Source: Seiridium cupressi (lineage: Eukaryota; Ascomycota; Sordariomycetes; Amphisphaeriales; Sporocadaceae). From it: DNA of 64,000 nt. Of the stretch, positions 10,504 to 23,273 are shown one piece after another (positions within the stretch are counted from its first letter, which is position 1; each line of letters opens with the position of its first letter). The notes below the pieces were generated by a model. The model had not been told where the DNA came from, ran no database searches, and saw only the letters and a program-made list of their open reading frames with translations. The stretch lies in NCBI GenBank assembly GCA_036674765.1, contig JARVKI010000032.1, positions 349,870 through 413,869 of the forward strand, in the 5' to 3' direction. The translations under genes were made by a program, and so were the position numbers.

Positions 10504-12840
10504 TTTTGACAAAGTGTTAAGTTCACAGTTGACGACGCCGGCACGGCAAGGTAGCAAGGCGCCATCTCGGCTACAATATATCAGATTTTGCTTCGGGTTA
10601 CTTAGAATGCCATAAATCTTGGCATCTACTAAATACGAAGCTTTGGAAAATGGTGATATGCTTGCAGCTGGATGCGGGCTAGGGTCTCAGCTCGGTTTTA
10701 GGTTATCTGATCCGAGGGCTCCGAATGCTTCCCACCTCGGTATGCTTGCCGAATTGACCCTCTACACACTTTGGCGATGGTCAAAAATCTAATTCAGACT
10801 AGCCAATGGTGTACTCGTGCTTGCGGACGTGCAAGCCCAACATGGAAGGTGGGTATCGGCAAAAGTTGTCTTAGTGTGAGGGCCTACCATCATTTACCTT
10901 CTGAGCTGTAAAGTATGACTCTGCATGGCGGATAAAAGCCGTCACATCCTACGCCACAGCGCGGTGGCAGATATAGTTGAGTAAGGGCTGCCGTGTTTAT
11001 AAGATCAATAGACTTGTTACCGCTCCTGTCACGGAAATCTATTTCGAGTTTGCCGTTTTTAATTTATTGTAATATCTCTGAGATGCCTTGGCTATCTTAT
11101 CACGTCAGCACATCTATCTAAATTTGTGGAAAGTAATGGTAGGGGTCTTAACGAACCTCAAAGACAAGCGATTGGGATTTTGGTGGCTTCGAATTTGTGC
11201 CAATGATCCCACTGGGAATCAGATGGTCGTATGCAGGATTCGTGCGAGACCCTGAACCTGATTCTAGTTCGGCGTGCAATTTCCTCTCGGAACAATATAA
11301 TTACGGATCGGGCTGTGCTTCCTCGACCGTGACTTTCCGTTGATGATGGTAGCCTTGTACATCAAGATCGTTTTTATATATGGAATGAGAACGCTGGCTG
11401 CCGTTTGCATTAGTTTTCGTGCTAAGAAACGGTTCCCTGTCTCTGGCATATACGAGAATTGGTGGCGTTGTGCTTGGCTTCACAGTCTCTAGATATCTTT
11501 CATAATATGGGCGGTGGTATCAGAGCCTTCTCAATACCTTGGAGGAAGATCACGATGATACGCGTCACTCCATATGATCGATTGGAGTCCTGTACCAGCA
11601 AAGTTAACACAGACCGTGTGAAGATAGCATGTGACAGTACTTTACGTGGTTGACTTTTCTGTCGTCATGCAGGTTTCCTACCACGATCACAGCGCTTCTC
11701 CTCCCCTGTTCAGCACAATCTCGAACTGTCTCGTCTACATACGAAGGTTGAGATCCTGGAAAGCTTTTGAACGGACCCCATCGTTTCAGGTTGTAGCCCA
11801 GCTCGTTGACCCTGTACTTGATAAGCTCAACCACGAACGACACGGAGTACGAAGTTACAACTTACGTGACGTGCGCGTCGCCCTAATGTTGCTCCAGCAA
11901 ATAGGCAGTGGTGTTGATCACAGAACGCGGCATTCTTTGTCCTGAGAGCTGGAGGACATTGCCTGCGCAGTGTGAGTTCAGCATCCGCCGGACTTTTCTT
12001 GACCCCGACCGTTGACCTTGTTGGGTTTTCTGACATGATGGCCATATGCGAACCCGCACCGACGTGACTGGACATTCTGTGCGCAAAGAAACGACACAGA
12101 AACTCAAGCCGAATTCCTCTCAAGCCGTCTTGAATAGTTGTGAGGGCTAGAACACTTAGACTGATACTGCGTATCTTCAGGGGTGGGTTCGAAATATGGA
12201 GTCAGCAGAACCAGCACAATGCTCGGTCAACTTTATGAGTCGTAGGCTTTTTGTGACGGACAGACTGGCAAGATGAGCTTCTGCGCAGGCTGACGTTACA
12301 TTGTACATTGTAGGGGAGCATGCACTGCCAGCTACAGCCCTCCTTTCCACCCTCCGAAGCTTGGCAATCCAGTTGAAGGCTGTGTACAGCGGGACATGGT
12401 TGGATGACATGGTTGGATGATCACGATATCCTGATGAATAGATTAGGCGAACAATAGCGAAGCTTCTCTTTCAGCAGCGACCTGGTCAATGCCTGCTATT
12501 GGCTGTTAAACATGGCGCGGTGATTCCACACCCTCCAACGGCCTAAGTGTACACGGCCTAGGTGTACAGATACAGCTAGAGGAAATATGTTGAACATGCC
12601 AAACTATTTCTTGTGACTGGGCATACGGAAGCAGTTGTTCGGATGCAGCTTCTTGGAGTATTACCGCTTTACTGAGCAGGTTCGGGGACCTCTGAGTTAG
12701 GCGATCAATTACTGTCGGATGAGATTTTGCGTGGCTAAAATGTTTCCCTGGCTTCGCCTAGCCTGACGCGTGATGACTGACGTAGGAGGCACTGTTCCAT
12801 CTTACCCCGGATTGGTGATCGTGGCGCTAAAATTGCAAAA
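10504..12840. other. Long region without a confident gene
   Basis: This region holds only short open frames. On the minus strand two fragments look like remnants rather than noise: 11843-11604, with an organised-looking stretch around NELGYNLKRWGPFKSFPGS, and 11483-11301. I could not assign either to a family or join them by splicing. No RNA gene was recognised. Confidence 0.4.
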
Positions 12841-12892
12841 ATGCAGCCAAAACGCGTCGCAGCCTCGTGTCTAGATAGGAAAGTCTCGCAAC

Positions 12893-12964
12893 TGCGAGTT
12901 TTTACACTTGCGAGTTTTTACACTTGCGAGTTTTTACACTTGCGAGTTTTTACACTTGCGAGTC
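12893..12964. repeat. 16-bp direct tandem repeat, about four and a half copies
   Basis: The unit TTGCGAGTTTTTACAC is repeated head to tail without change, preceded by one variant start (CTGCGAG). It degenerates downstream into TTGCGAGTCTATACG and TTCGCGAGTCC. GCGAG and its complement CTCGC keep recurring to about 13110. The repeat lies about 450 bp upstream of the HET/C2H2 gene, so it may be a promoter minisatellite. Confidence 0.9.
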
Positions 12965-13403
12965 TATACGTTCGCGAGTCCTCTCTCTGCGAGAACTGCA
13001 CTCGGCAGTCGCTTCTCAGTAAATATCAGTACATATCTAGAGATGTCGCCCGATAAAGGTGGAGGCAGCCTTGCCCTGGCGTCTTGCCACGCTGGCGAGT
13101 CAAATCTCGCAAACGCGAGGTTTCCCTTGAAGGATTTGATTGAGGACTGAACTTTCCATATAATTTGACGTTTATTGGACAGTTGCCACCCTCAGACTCC
13201 GCTAGCATTCACAACTGCATATCTATTCGTTATAGATAGACCCCAACAGCGAATTACGTTGGAGGCAAATTGTCAAGCCTTGCTTGAACAGTTCTACAGC
13301 TGTATGTGATCAGTGATGGAGAAGCGTCCGCTCGCTATCCTCCCCTTCAATCCCTCTGAACTCCCATTTACCAGCGTCAGGTTAGTTTCACCAAAGGCCC
13401 CCG

Positions 13404-16184
13404 ATGGCCTTCAACTACAGCGCCCTTCATGGGCCTGGGTGGATCAGGCTCATCCGTCTTACTCCAGAAAATAGCCATTCTGATAAGTTGACATGTTCAG
13501 TAGAGCAAATCAAATTGACATCTGCTTCCGAAGTCGAATTCGAAGCGTTGTCTTACGTTTGGGGTCAATCAGAACCCCACTCCATCATTGAATGTGACGG
13601 CAATGCTCTCCGAATCACATCGAACCTCCGCCAAGCACTACTCCATCTACGGAGCACTGGCCACAGAACCTTGTGGATTGATGCTATCTGCATCAATCAA
13701 AGGGATACACTGGAAAGGAGTTCGCAAGTTTCGTTGATGGGGAAGATCTTCCAAGCAGCGAAGAATGTCGTGGTCTGGCTCGGTGAAGAGGCCTCTGGAG
13801 ATCAGACATTGAACATTACACCTTACGACATAGGGCGAGGCGTGGAGGAAGAGATCATCTATGGCAAGCCCCTACTTTATTTGACCCGTCCGTGGTTCAG
13901 TCGAGCGTGGGCGCTACAAGAGGCTATGTTGGCCAGGCGAATGACGATATTACTGGATGACGAAGAAGTGCAATGGGACAAATTCTGGGCTCGAATCTCC
14001 TCTGAACTCCGGCATACTCTCGGCACCGCTAGAGACCCTCCTGCAATCACTAAACCAGCACTGCGGTTCTATGCTCTAGCGTCTACGAGCAAGCTGATCA
14101 AGTTCATGTATGACGATCCAATAGCGTCGTGGGCCGTCGAGGACTTGGATCTTTCGAAGACTGCGAATGCAGAGTTCAAACGAATTCTGGAATTTTCGCG
14201 TACTCTCAATGTGACCGATCCCCGGGACAGGATCTACACTTTACTATGGGTGTTCCAGACAATGGGTATCAATGTGCCTCCGCCGGACTACACGAAGCAT
14301 ACTGAGACAGTCTTCCAGGAGCTCTACACTGCCGTTGGAGATGTTCCATTCCCATGGCGACCTATGCGTGGCTGGGAAAAGCATGTCGATAACACGGCCC
14401 TTCGTTCGACAGGCGCGAAGTGGAGAGTCAAGACAACCGGTAACGGAGAATATAACCCTACGCTCAAGAGTCTTCATCACGGAGATCTCCTCGTATTTCT
14501 GGAAGCCAAGACCCGAATCACGGGGGAAGCCCAGATTGACAACGCAAAAGCACTGCCTATTCACTCCGTCTCAAATATCCCGACTCGCGAAGAGAGTATG
14601 GAATCACCCACGACCACAAATGACAAAAATGCTAGAGAGAATATACACGCCCCACCTGAGAAACCACGCGGCTACGATGAGGATACACGTATGCCAGAAG
14701 GTTTGCATCTGTTTGCCCATCAAGAACCTAGGAATGTTGAAGAGAACAAGACAATCTATCATTCCTTCTTCGACGATATCCTTCGGTATGAGAAAGAACT
14801 TCTTATGACTCGAGTCCTCCACTACCTTGGCTGCCCTTGGTCTTATGACATGGTCGTCAACGGGAACGGTGATACGGACGCACCAGAAACGACTTCGAAC
14901 TCAAGCAGTGACACGAAGTCTAGCTCCACCAACTGGTTATCCAAAGAGACCAAACTTGACAACCCAAAGAAAAGGTCAGGTCCTAGACGCAAGAGAGACA
15001 GGAATGACGAGGATGACGAGGATGATAAAGACGGAGACGAAGCACCTTCCAAGAAGCGCCCGGCTTCGGATCCCCGCGATAGGCTAGCTTGCCCATACTT
15101 CCAGAGAAACATCAAAGATCATCGATTCACTAGAGCGTGCAGAGGTCCAGGCTTCATTGATATTGCTAAGCTCAAGTAAGTTGTCAAAACACTCTTGTAT
15201 CGGATGAAATCTCACGTCTATAAGGGAACATCTGTATAGAAGTCATCGCATCTTCCCCTGTAATCGATGTGGAACTGTGTTCAAGGAGAGAGACAGTCTA
15301 AGAGCACATCAGCAGCAGCATCAAGGATGCAGTGCAAGTGATTTAGGAGTAACATTTGATCGGGCCGAGGGTTTCGACGATCAGCAATATGACGAACTCC
15401 ACGCGAAAACGGTGCGCTCTTGGTGCCACGTGTTCAAAATCCCTTTCCCTGATGACCCTCGAAATTCTTATCCACCTGAACGTAAGTCTTCATATGAGAT
15501 TAGAAACTAGGGTAGCGGCTAACGGAGTACCTATGCCTCTTAGATTATCGCAACATACAAGTCCATGAGATCATTGAGGACGTCCGTTCCCATTTTTCAC
15601 GAGAATCAGAACGACTGATGCCACGATACGCAACGCCGGCTTTCCGCTTCTCACTGGAGGATATGACGCAAGACGAATTCTGTGCTTCCCTTCATCAGCT
15701 AGTACATACTATCTTTGATGAAGGTTTGAGATCTTATAGAGTAGATCCTCCTACAGAAGTAACCACCAGCGCAGCTGCCGGCCCTGAAGAAGGGCATAAT
15801 GCCGCAGCATATGCTGACACCCCAACACCATGGAATATCTTTGGAGATTACCTACTTCAGGTAACCCCAGACGGTGTTGCATCTACCATGCAGCAGGTCC
15901 CAGATACCGGACTTGGGAGTGGTTGGATGGGCAATGCATTCAATCTCGGGCCACAGACATCTGACGACGAGCAAATGCGACAGGCTGCAGGCAGAGCTGA
16001 TGACCCTATGGCTGAAGTTCGACCTCAAGCTCAGGTACCTCCAGGTGCAGGTGCATGGATTGGAAGGTCTCAAACATTGGTGAACTCCCTCGGCCATGGA
16101 CCGTGGCATGTTGTGCATGGTGGTAATAATGTCGAAGACGAGAACAGTAACATTGATGACTTGTGGGATTTGGGCGAGCGATGA
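13404..16184 (+). CDS. HET-domain protein fused to a C2H2-type zinc-finger C-terminus
   Basis: Three exons (13404-15175, 15240-15481, 15544-16184; introns of 64 and 62 bp) encode 884 residues. The first third is a HET domain: VEFEALSYVWGQ, RTLWIDAICINQRDTLERSSQ, then WFSRAWALQEAMLARR and VTDPRDRIYTLLW. A long polar linker contains an acidic/basic stretch near residues 525-555. The C-terminal part has ACPYFQRN...RACRGPGF, then after the first splice the finger-like FPCNRCGTVFKERDSLRAHQ...H, and WCHVFKIPFPDD. This is the pattern of fungal C2H2-like proteins often found with NACHT or ankyrin domains. Phases match at both introns. The joined architecture is unusual; the alternative is two adjacent genes, but no stop or start separates them. 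Confidence 0.75.
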
Positions 16185-18320
16185 CAGTAAGCCGAGAGCT
16201 CTGTTGCAGATAACAATGAGATAAATCTTTCTACAACGTGTTGAGCTTAGATCACTATTCTACGTTATTTTACATGTAACTATTTGTGTCTATATATGTG
16301 CATTATCGTGAATGATCCATGAGGAAGGTTCGTTTCTATATTCGTCATGAATCCAAACAGTGTATCAAATACGCCCGCATTTGGTGGGATTATGCTATGA
16401 CTCTGTGATACAAAAGACACGTCCAGAGGGGGGGTTAGTGAGCATATAGATGGTTTGGGGAATCTGTAACCTGTGATCATCACCTACAGCAGCATTGAAC
16501 ATGGGTTCAATATCAGCGATGTGGGAAAGAAGTTGCGACTGGAATTGTCTTCTGAACTTTGATGTGATGACTGTCGAGATGACAGGAGACACACGAATTG
16601 GGAGGGATTCGGCTCAGCCTTCAGGCTAAAGTGTAGGGGACTAGCACTAGGGTGGTGGGGTTCTCATCTTTCGAACTCGCTACGGGTGGCCGTACTTCAT
16701 GATTCCTAAGCTGTAGCAGAGACGCGTGTGGGTAAACTGAAAACTGATGGTCTTAGGGTATTTTATATCTAATGATCGTCAATATGCCTGCGATGGAGGG
16801 AATGAATACAGCTGGGAGATTGGTCGGCATTTAGAGCTTGTGCCGCCAATTTAGACGGGCCCGGGCCTTGGCGCGACGTGCTGCCGATACCCTGTGAATA
16901 CCAGCTGCAGTGCACCACAACGGTCCCCTGCGACCGCTTGAGCTGCGGGGTTCCTCATACACCTGGCGTCATACGAATAACCTATTATAAAATGTAGATG
17001 CTATGGCTATTTTATAGCATCACTAGGATCTCTGGTGAACTAACTAAGAACTATAGAGGGAACTGATCGGCCTTTGAGCATGGACGGAATTTCTGCGAGC
17101 TAAATGTCGATTTCGCATTACATGGCAACATTGTACGACAACCCCATGTGTCGTAACTAATAATTAGCGGCCTGTGGGAGTTGTATTGTGAGGGCGTCGC
17201 ATACATAGACGAGTGCGGAGCCTCTCCATGTATCGTGGTCGGTCTTATGGGTCTCTGATAGCCTATAGGCTATACTATACGAGTAGTTGATAAATTCTAT
17301 GGATATATCGTGCAAGATTATTCTGGCTCTGCTAACAGTCAAGTGTCGCACACTCAAAGGTGCAGCTTGATTGGTGTGGTACCTTGAGGAACTTGGCAGG
17401 GTAATTTGTCATTATTGTAACATGCAACAACAACCAAGGCCTCGATGCCAGTTTTTGCAGGCTCAACGGCCAATCCATCCGACCTCCCGGGGTCTTAAGC
17501 TTCACCCCTGTAAGATTGCGATCGCGCTCTCACAGCTGCATTTTCTTTGAGTCGTAACTCCTCAGCCGCGGACCAAGCTGACTATAATCTTCGCCTCCCG
17601 TCTTAATCGTATCAATCAAGGCTTGGTTGCGCTGATCAGGTCGCAGCGTACCCCGCTGCATCCGCTAATCAGGCCCTCGGCAGATTCCCATCGCTGAACA
17701 ATGGTGAATGCAAGAAAGTTGACCGACCTTTCGGACACCATTGAGCAGCCAGCATCGGAACTCTACGTAGACTGAGCCCCTAATTATACTTTGACCGCCA
17801 ATCCATCAAGATGGCGCTTCCAGGTTGCGTATTGATTCTCAATATCGTCACTCGTAAGGTTAGGTCAAATTGAACTCATTCCAGGGGCATCATGAACGCC
17901 GCCACGTAGGTGATATGCTGAGTTGATATACGACTGCCGCTTTTTCCTACTCGATTTGCCTACAGTACCCAGACACAGCGTCAAATCGTGTGGATATTTT
18001 AATCGACAAGTCAGAAAAGTCGTGCTCCCATGACTACCTGTAAAAGCCGAGGAATGGCGACTTCTCCAAGGGACTCCGGCCGCTGGTTTGTCGATTCGTT
18101 TCACTGACACGTGCACTAGCGCTCGGGGTCGCTGTCGACTCTGCAACGTCACATCATGTGCACCTTTTCGACAGTCAGCAGCTATATCTGTATGGAGGCA
18201 GTGGATGTTCGTTGATTGATTTCATACTGACTCGATTTCTATCCAGAGCAGAAATTGAGCATCGAAACGACGCGCATCGAGGCCCGACGCCTCCTCTGAT
18301 TGTCGCAGCATCCTATCAAC
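16185..18320. other. 2.1-kb gene-free stretch
   Basis: No frame between the HET/C2H2 gene and the P450 gene has recognisable conserved motifs. The sequence includes locally A/T-rich parts with the inverted-looking segment around 16980-17020. No RNA gene was found by eye. Confidence 0.5.
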
Positions 18321-20045
18321 ATGGACAGTGTAGGAAGAAATGCGACAGCGCGATACGTCGCAACCACTATTTTCATCACAACATCCGCAGTGGGGTTGAT
18401 GCTTAATATAGTCCACGTTCGTCCGGGACCTCCATCATTGAACCAAAAGATACTCGTCATTCTGCTCGTGCTGCTGGCCATCTATACCCAGATCTCGCTA
18501 CGGGCGCGCCATGTCTACTACCGCAAGATGGCTGTAAATGGATGCAAGCCAATTCCCACCTATCCGAACAATGTTCTCGGTATCCCTTTCCTGCTTGAGT
18601 CAGCAAAAGGTCTCCAGGAAAACAACTTTCTACAACTGCGCCGGGAGCAACTCGGGAAACTTGGCCGTACTTTTCAGCATCGCATGTTCCCTGAGATGCT
18701 CGATTCCATCGTTACAGATGATCCGCAGAACATCAAAACGATTCTAAGCACCAGATTCGACGACTGGATCTTGCCAAGGCATCGAATCAAGGGGTTTCTT
18801 CCGGTTCTTGGCTACCACTCCATCTTCATGACCAATGGCCCGGAATGGCAGCACTCCCGAGCTATGCTTCGTCCGGCGTTCGTCCGCGATCAAATAGCTG
18901 ATCTGGAATGTTTTGACAAGCATATATCCAAATTGATTGAGAAGATCCCAAAGGATGGCAGCCGCTTTGATCTGCAGGCAATGTTTGCGCTCCTGACTAT
19001 TGACTCCATCTCCGACTTCATGTTCGGTCAGACGACCAACGTCCTTGGGAACCCACAGGAACGCGATATCAAGCTTGGCAAGTACTTCGATCTTTCACTG
19101 GTCAAGATCGCCAAACGCGCCAGACTCGGTTGGGTCACTATGCTGCTTCCCGACCGGGAGTTGGACGAGTATACACGATTCCTGCGGAGTTATGTTGATG
19201 ACCTCGTCGCAGAAAGGAAACAGGCAAATACCAAAGAGACGCAGACCCAAGAGAAACATAAATATGTGTTTCTGGACGAGTTGCTCAAGACCGGAGAGCC
19301 CGACGAGGTGATCCGAAACCAATTGCTGAGCATCTTCTTGGCCGGCCGCGATACGACGACCAGTGTTCTTGCCTATCTGTTCTACGAACTGTCGCGGCGA
19401 CCGGATGTAGTCGCAAAGATCCAGAAGGAGATCCGTGAGCTGGGTATGAAGGATCCGTCGTGGGAAGAACTCAAGAACATGAAGTACCTCAACTGGACAG
19501 TTAAGGAGTCGTTGAGGCTCAACCCCCCGGTGCCGAATAATGCGCGAGAGGCTGTACGTGATACTATACTGCCTTCTGGTGGTGGCCCTGACGGTAAATC
19601 GCCCATCTTCGTTCTGAAAGATACATCCGTCCAGTATCAGACCTGGGTCATGCACCGCAGGAAAGACCTCTATGGCGAGGATGCGGACGGATTCCTACCA
19701 GAACGCTGGGAGAATCTGAAGGTCGGGTATGTGTCACAGAGCCTGAATCCATCCAGAAAGTGAATTAATGCGTGACCAGGTTTGAGTATGTCCCTTTCAA
19801 TGCAGGTCCTCGTATATGTAAGCTACCCTCTTGATTCAGTGCTCTCCTGTAGACCGGGCCAGCGCTCACCATTCAAACCAGGCATTGGCCAGAATTTCGC
19901 CTTGACTCAAATGGCCATGGTCACGTTTCGTCTGCTACAGGCTTTCAAGACTATTGAGCGAAGAGATGATCGCCCTGCATTGTTGAAGGTGGCCATCAAT
20001 TCGTCCTTGTTTCATGGGTGCTGGGTCAGCATGACACCAGCGTGA
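18321..20045 (+). CDS. Cytochrome P450, CYP52-like (alkane/fatty-acid hydroxylase clade)
   Basis: Three exons (18321-19726, 19780-19817, 19882-20045) encode 535 residues. An N-terminal membrane segment (QKILVILLVLLAIYTQI) is followed by the I-helix (FLAGRDTTTSVLAYLFYEL), the K-helix ExxR (VKESLRLNPPVPNNAREA), the PERF-like PERWE and the haem loop. The second intron splits the haem-binding Cys codon, giving FNAGPRICIGQNFALTQ. NNAREA and the haem loop FNAGPRICIGQ are characteristic of the CYP52 and related clans that omega-hydroxylate alkanes and fatty acids at the ER. The start is the ATG at 18321, just before the membrane segment. It lies about 5 kb from the PKS end and probably serves fatty-acid metabolism rather than the cluster, although this is not certain. 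Confidence 0.9.
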
Positions 20046-20841
20046 TTGTGGTTGATTGCGGCGCGACGGTGTTGGAGGGCGTGATGTCGATTTTCTTCGC
20101 ACGCTAGGCGTTTTCCCTCACTCTTTGGACTCTGCTGGGTGTTCGGTCTTCCTACTGAATTTACCAGCTTATTTACCGGTCCATGTTTGCTTTAGTGCCT
20201 GTTGCTGTACTGATATTCGTGAAGTGCGAAATACCGCACTAGCACTGCTTCCTCGTCCGCGTCGACAGACCTGCCAACCGTGACGAATCTGCGACTCTGC
20301 AGCAATTTCAATCTCGAGTTTGACCAGCTTCTAAGCCCCCATGCACGGAATGGCATCAACAAGATTCCCTTGTTGCCTTCCTGTTACCCAATAGTGACCT
20401 TGAAACGCCCCTACTGTAATCTCTGACAGCTGGTGGGTCTTCATGCCGCACCGCCAAGAGATAAGACGGAGTGCCCCAGACGAGGCCTTGTGGATATTTT
20501 CTCTATTCTGCGTTAGCGCTCTCTACTGATGAAAATTGTTGCCCAATGAAATGTCGTCTCTTGCCCCAGGCACCCGGACGCTGGCCTAACGGAGTGTTGA
20601 AGCCCCAGATTCTCAGGGACTGGGCAACTGATAAGTATCATGAGCAACCACTGATAAGGTATGAGTAAACGACATTTTCAATCTGTCGGGTCCACAGCAA
20701 CCAGGCTTCACCACGATATCGGGAGTCCACCGACGCGCCTCAAATGCATCTTTATCCACGCCCGTCGCGCCCGACCATGCTCCTTTGGCCCCTCTTCTTC
20801 CCAATCCTTCCCTCAATATCCAGAGCCCGGCTCAAGGCACC
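20046..20841. other. Intergenic region upstream of the ammonium transporter
   Basis: No coding frame was recognised. The last 200 bp before the transporter start are C/T-rich, a common feature of highly expressed fungal promoters and 5' leaders. Confidence 0.4.
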
Positions 20842-22537
20842 ATGAGCGAAGCTGTAAGTAACAGCGATGTAGAAGCTCAAGAACGAATTAAAGCTAATAC
20901 CTGGTTGACTCTAGCCAAGCTATGACGAGTCCGTCCCTGACGGTGGCAACCCTCTGGAAGTCGACGTCAATGCTCAGTATGTAGGGTACGAATGGAACTA
21001 CACCTACCTCATCTTCTGCGGCTACATTGTCTGGCTCATCATTCCCGGCATCGGTCTTCTCTATGGCGGTCTAGCACGCCGAAAGTCAGCACTAGCACTC
21101 CTGTTCCAATCTTTCATGGTGTCAGCCGTCGTGACCTTCCAATGGATGTTCTGGGGCTACAGTCTGGCCTACAGCCGAACAGCGGGCCCGTTCATCGGTG
21201 ACTTGGCCAACTTCGGCCTAAAGAATGTCATGTCTGCACCGTCTCCCGGAAACTCTACCATCCCCGAGATCGTGTTCTGCCTGTATCAATTGCTTTTTTG
21301 TGCTTGTACTGTGCAGATTGTGGTCGGTGGTGCCTTCGAGCGTGGCCGCATCATTCCGTCCCTGGTCTTCGGATTCTTCTGGGCAACCGTGGTCTATTGC
21401 CCAATTGCATGCTGGACCTGGAATGCCAATGGATGGCTATATAACGTAAGAGCATCGCCAAGGTTGTGTATGAGTATCAGCTACTGACCAAACGTCAGCT
21501 CCCATCTCTCGATTTCGCCGGTGGTGGTCCGGTCCACATCGCTTCGGGCTGGTCAGCACTCGCTTACGCTCTTGTGCTTGGCAAGAGAAAGAAGAACCCC
21601 CAGGACGAGAGCCATGGCAAGCCACACAACACAACTCTTGTGTTCTTGGGCACTGTTCTGATCTGGTTCGGTTGGTTTGGATTCAATGGCGGATCTGCGC
21701 TTAATGCATCGATTCGCGCAATGCTGGCTGCGTTTAACACCAACACTGCTGCCTCGACGGGCATTATTGGCTGGGTAAGATCCTTTCAAGTCTGGTGAAA
21801 GTACATTTTGAACTAGGCCACTAACTTCACCAGGTCATGGTTGACTACATCAAGCACAAGCGCCGATTCAGTGTCGTCGGTGCCTGCGAAGGTGCTATCG
21901 CTGGTCTCGTGGGTATCACTCCTGCTGCCGGCTACGTCAGCGTCTGGCTGGCTGCTGTCATTGGTTTCCTGACCGCTGTCGTCTGTGCCCTGATGGACAA
22001 TGTTAATGTCTGGCTGCATATCGACGAGGGCATGGATGTCTTCAAGCTGCATGGCATCGGGGGAATGGTCGGAGCCTTCTTGACTGGTATCTTCGCAACA
22101 TCTTCGAGTAAGTGCTCTGATTCCAGAGCTCACATCTAACAAGTCTAACATCACTCCTAGTCTCTGCCTTAGACGGCGTCACTTTAGCCCCGGGCGCCAT
22201 TGACGGAGAGGGCATTCAAGTCGGTCGACAGTTCGCTGAGATCACCGCCATCTCTGCTTACTCCTTCACTGTGTCCTGTGCCTTGCTTCTCATCATGAAA
22301 TACATCCCTGGACTGCATCTTCGCATCTCGGATGATGCTGAGGAGCGCGGCCTCGACTTGGATCAGTTCTTCGAGGAGGAGATTGGTGATTGGGGTCTTA
22401 TTCACGACATTGAGCGGAAGCGTTACGAGCAGGCTATTATGGGTCATGCCCCGGTCCATACAAGCTCGTCGAGTGAAGCCATCCCGGAGAATAAGGCGTC
22501 AGCTACATCTGAGACCACGAGGGATAAGACCGTTTGA
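20842..22537 (+). CDS. Ammonium transporter (Amt/Mep family)
   Basis: Five exons (20842-20853, 20915-21445, 21499-21774, 21834-22107, 22161-22537) give 489 residues. The first exon encodes only MSEA. The protein has the 11-TM Amt/Mep/Rh layout: GIGLLYGGLARRKSAL, MFWGYSLAYSRTAG, then WNANGWLYNLPSLDFAGGGPVHIASG (first pore His) and DVFKLHGIGGMVGAFLTGIFA (second pore His). The C-terminal tail (GLDLDQFFEEEIGDW) matches the trans-activating regulatory tail of the family. It should import ammonium at the plasma membrane. Fungal members are usually under nitrogen-metabolite control (GATA factors). All splice phases fit. The exact paralogue (MeaA, MepA or another) cannot be decided by eye. Confidence 0.95.
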
Positions 22538-23273
22538 TAGCTGGATTGAGATGGATATGCCCATTGTTCTTAATTTCAGGTTAAGGTGAATCTTATGATA
22601 TGTCACTGCATCTAAGACGAGCTCGTAGGTGGAAAAGGCTTGCCTGTCTAGTTTACACTGCAAAGTAAATCTGAATAGATAAAAGCTTTGTGCAGATCGG
22701 ATTTCTTTCCCGGGAGTCGACTTGATTGGGTCTGGCGATGATCAACATTGCCAGCATCATTTTGCTTGCGTCGACATGTGCCGAGGTGAATAACGTGTGT
22801 TGTATGATAGCGACACTCTCGGTTGCATTTACACGGTTCCATTTACACGGTTGCAGCCACCAAATTTGACGTTGGAATGTCCAGTGAAGAGCCACATGGG
22901 CAGTGCGTCTATTCGGACCTGTTTCGAAGGAATGTCCGAAAGATCTACCCCGAGACCAACAGATTGGTGGAAAGGGCGCCAGAGTCGGCACTCAGCAGGG
23001 TTCTCCGCAAAATCTTCATGGCAGATCTGCTCTTCCCGTGTGGGGAAATCATCTTCGCTGTGCTTGCACAACTACAATTTCCCGTGATCCCGAACCCGTA
23101 TTACTTATAAAGGGCAGCTATTTAACTCATTCATTCAAGCTTTGCCCCGACCGAGAGAGGCCAATGGCCAACTTGCCTTGGATTGCTCCGATCCTGTCTT
23201 ATTCGTACGGAAATACATTCCAGCGGAAGGTGATGAGGCCTCCAGCGCATTCACGGTCTTCATTTACTGGGAT
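22538..23273. other. Intergenic region
   Basis: This is the downstream region of the ammonium transporter and the promoter of the GH79 gene. A short direct repeat (TTTACACGGTT) occurs twice around 22828-22855. A TATA-like element (TTATAAA) lies near 23104, about 170 bp before the GH79 start. No gene was seen. Confidence 0.4.

Noticed and set aside
11301..11843. Minus-strand fragments that look like parts of one gene
   Set aside because: I could not join them by splicing or name a family, so I only mention them in the region note.
14244..15115. Open frames on the other strand and other frames inside the HET/C2H2 gene
   Set aside because: These are shadows of the conserved coding frame and contain no motif of their own.
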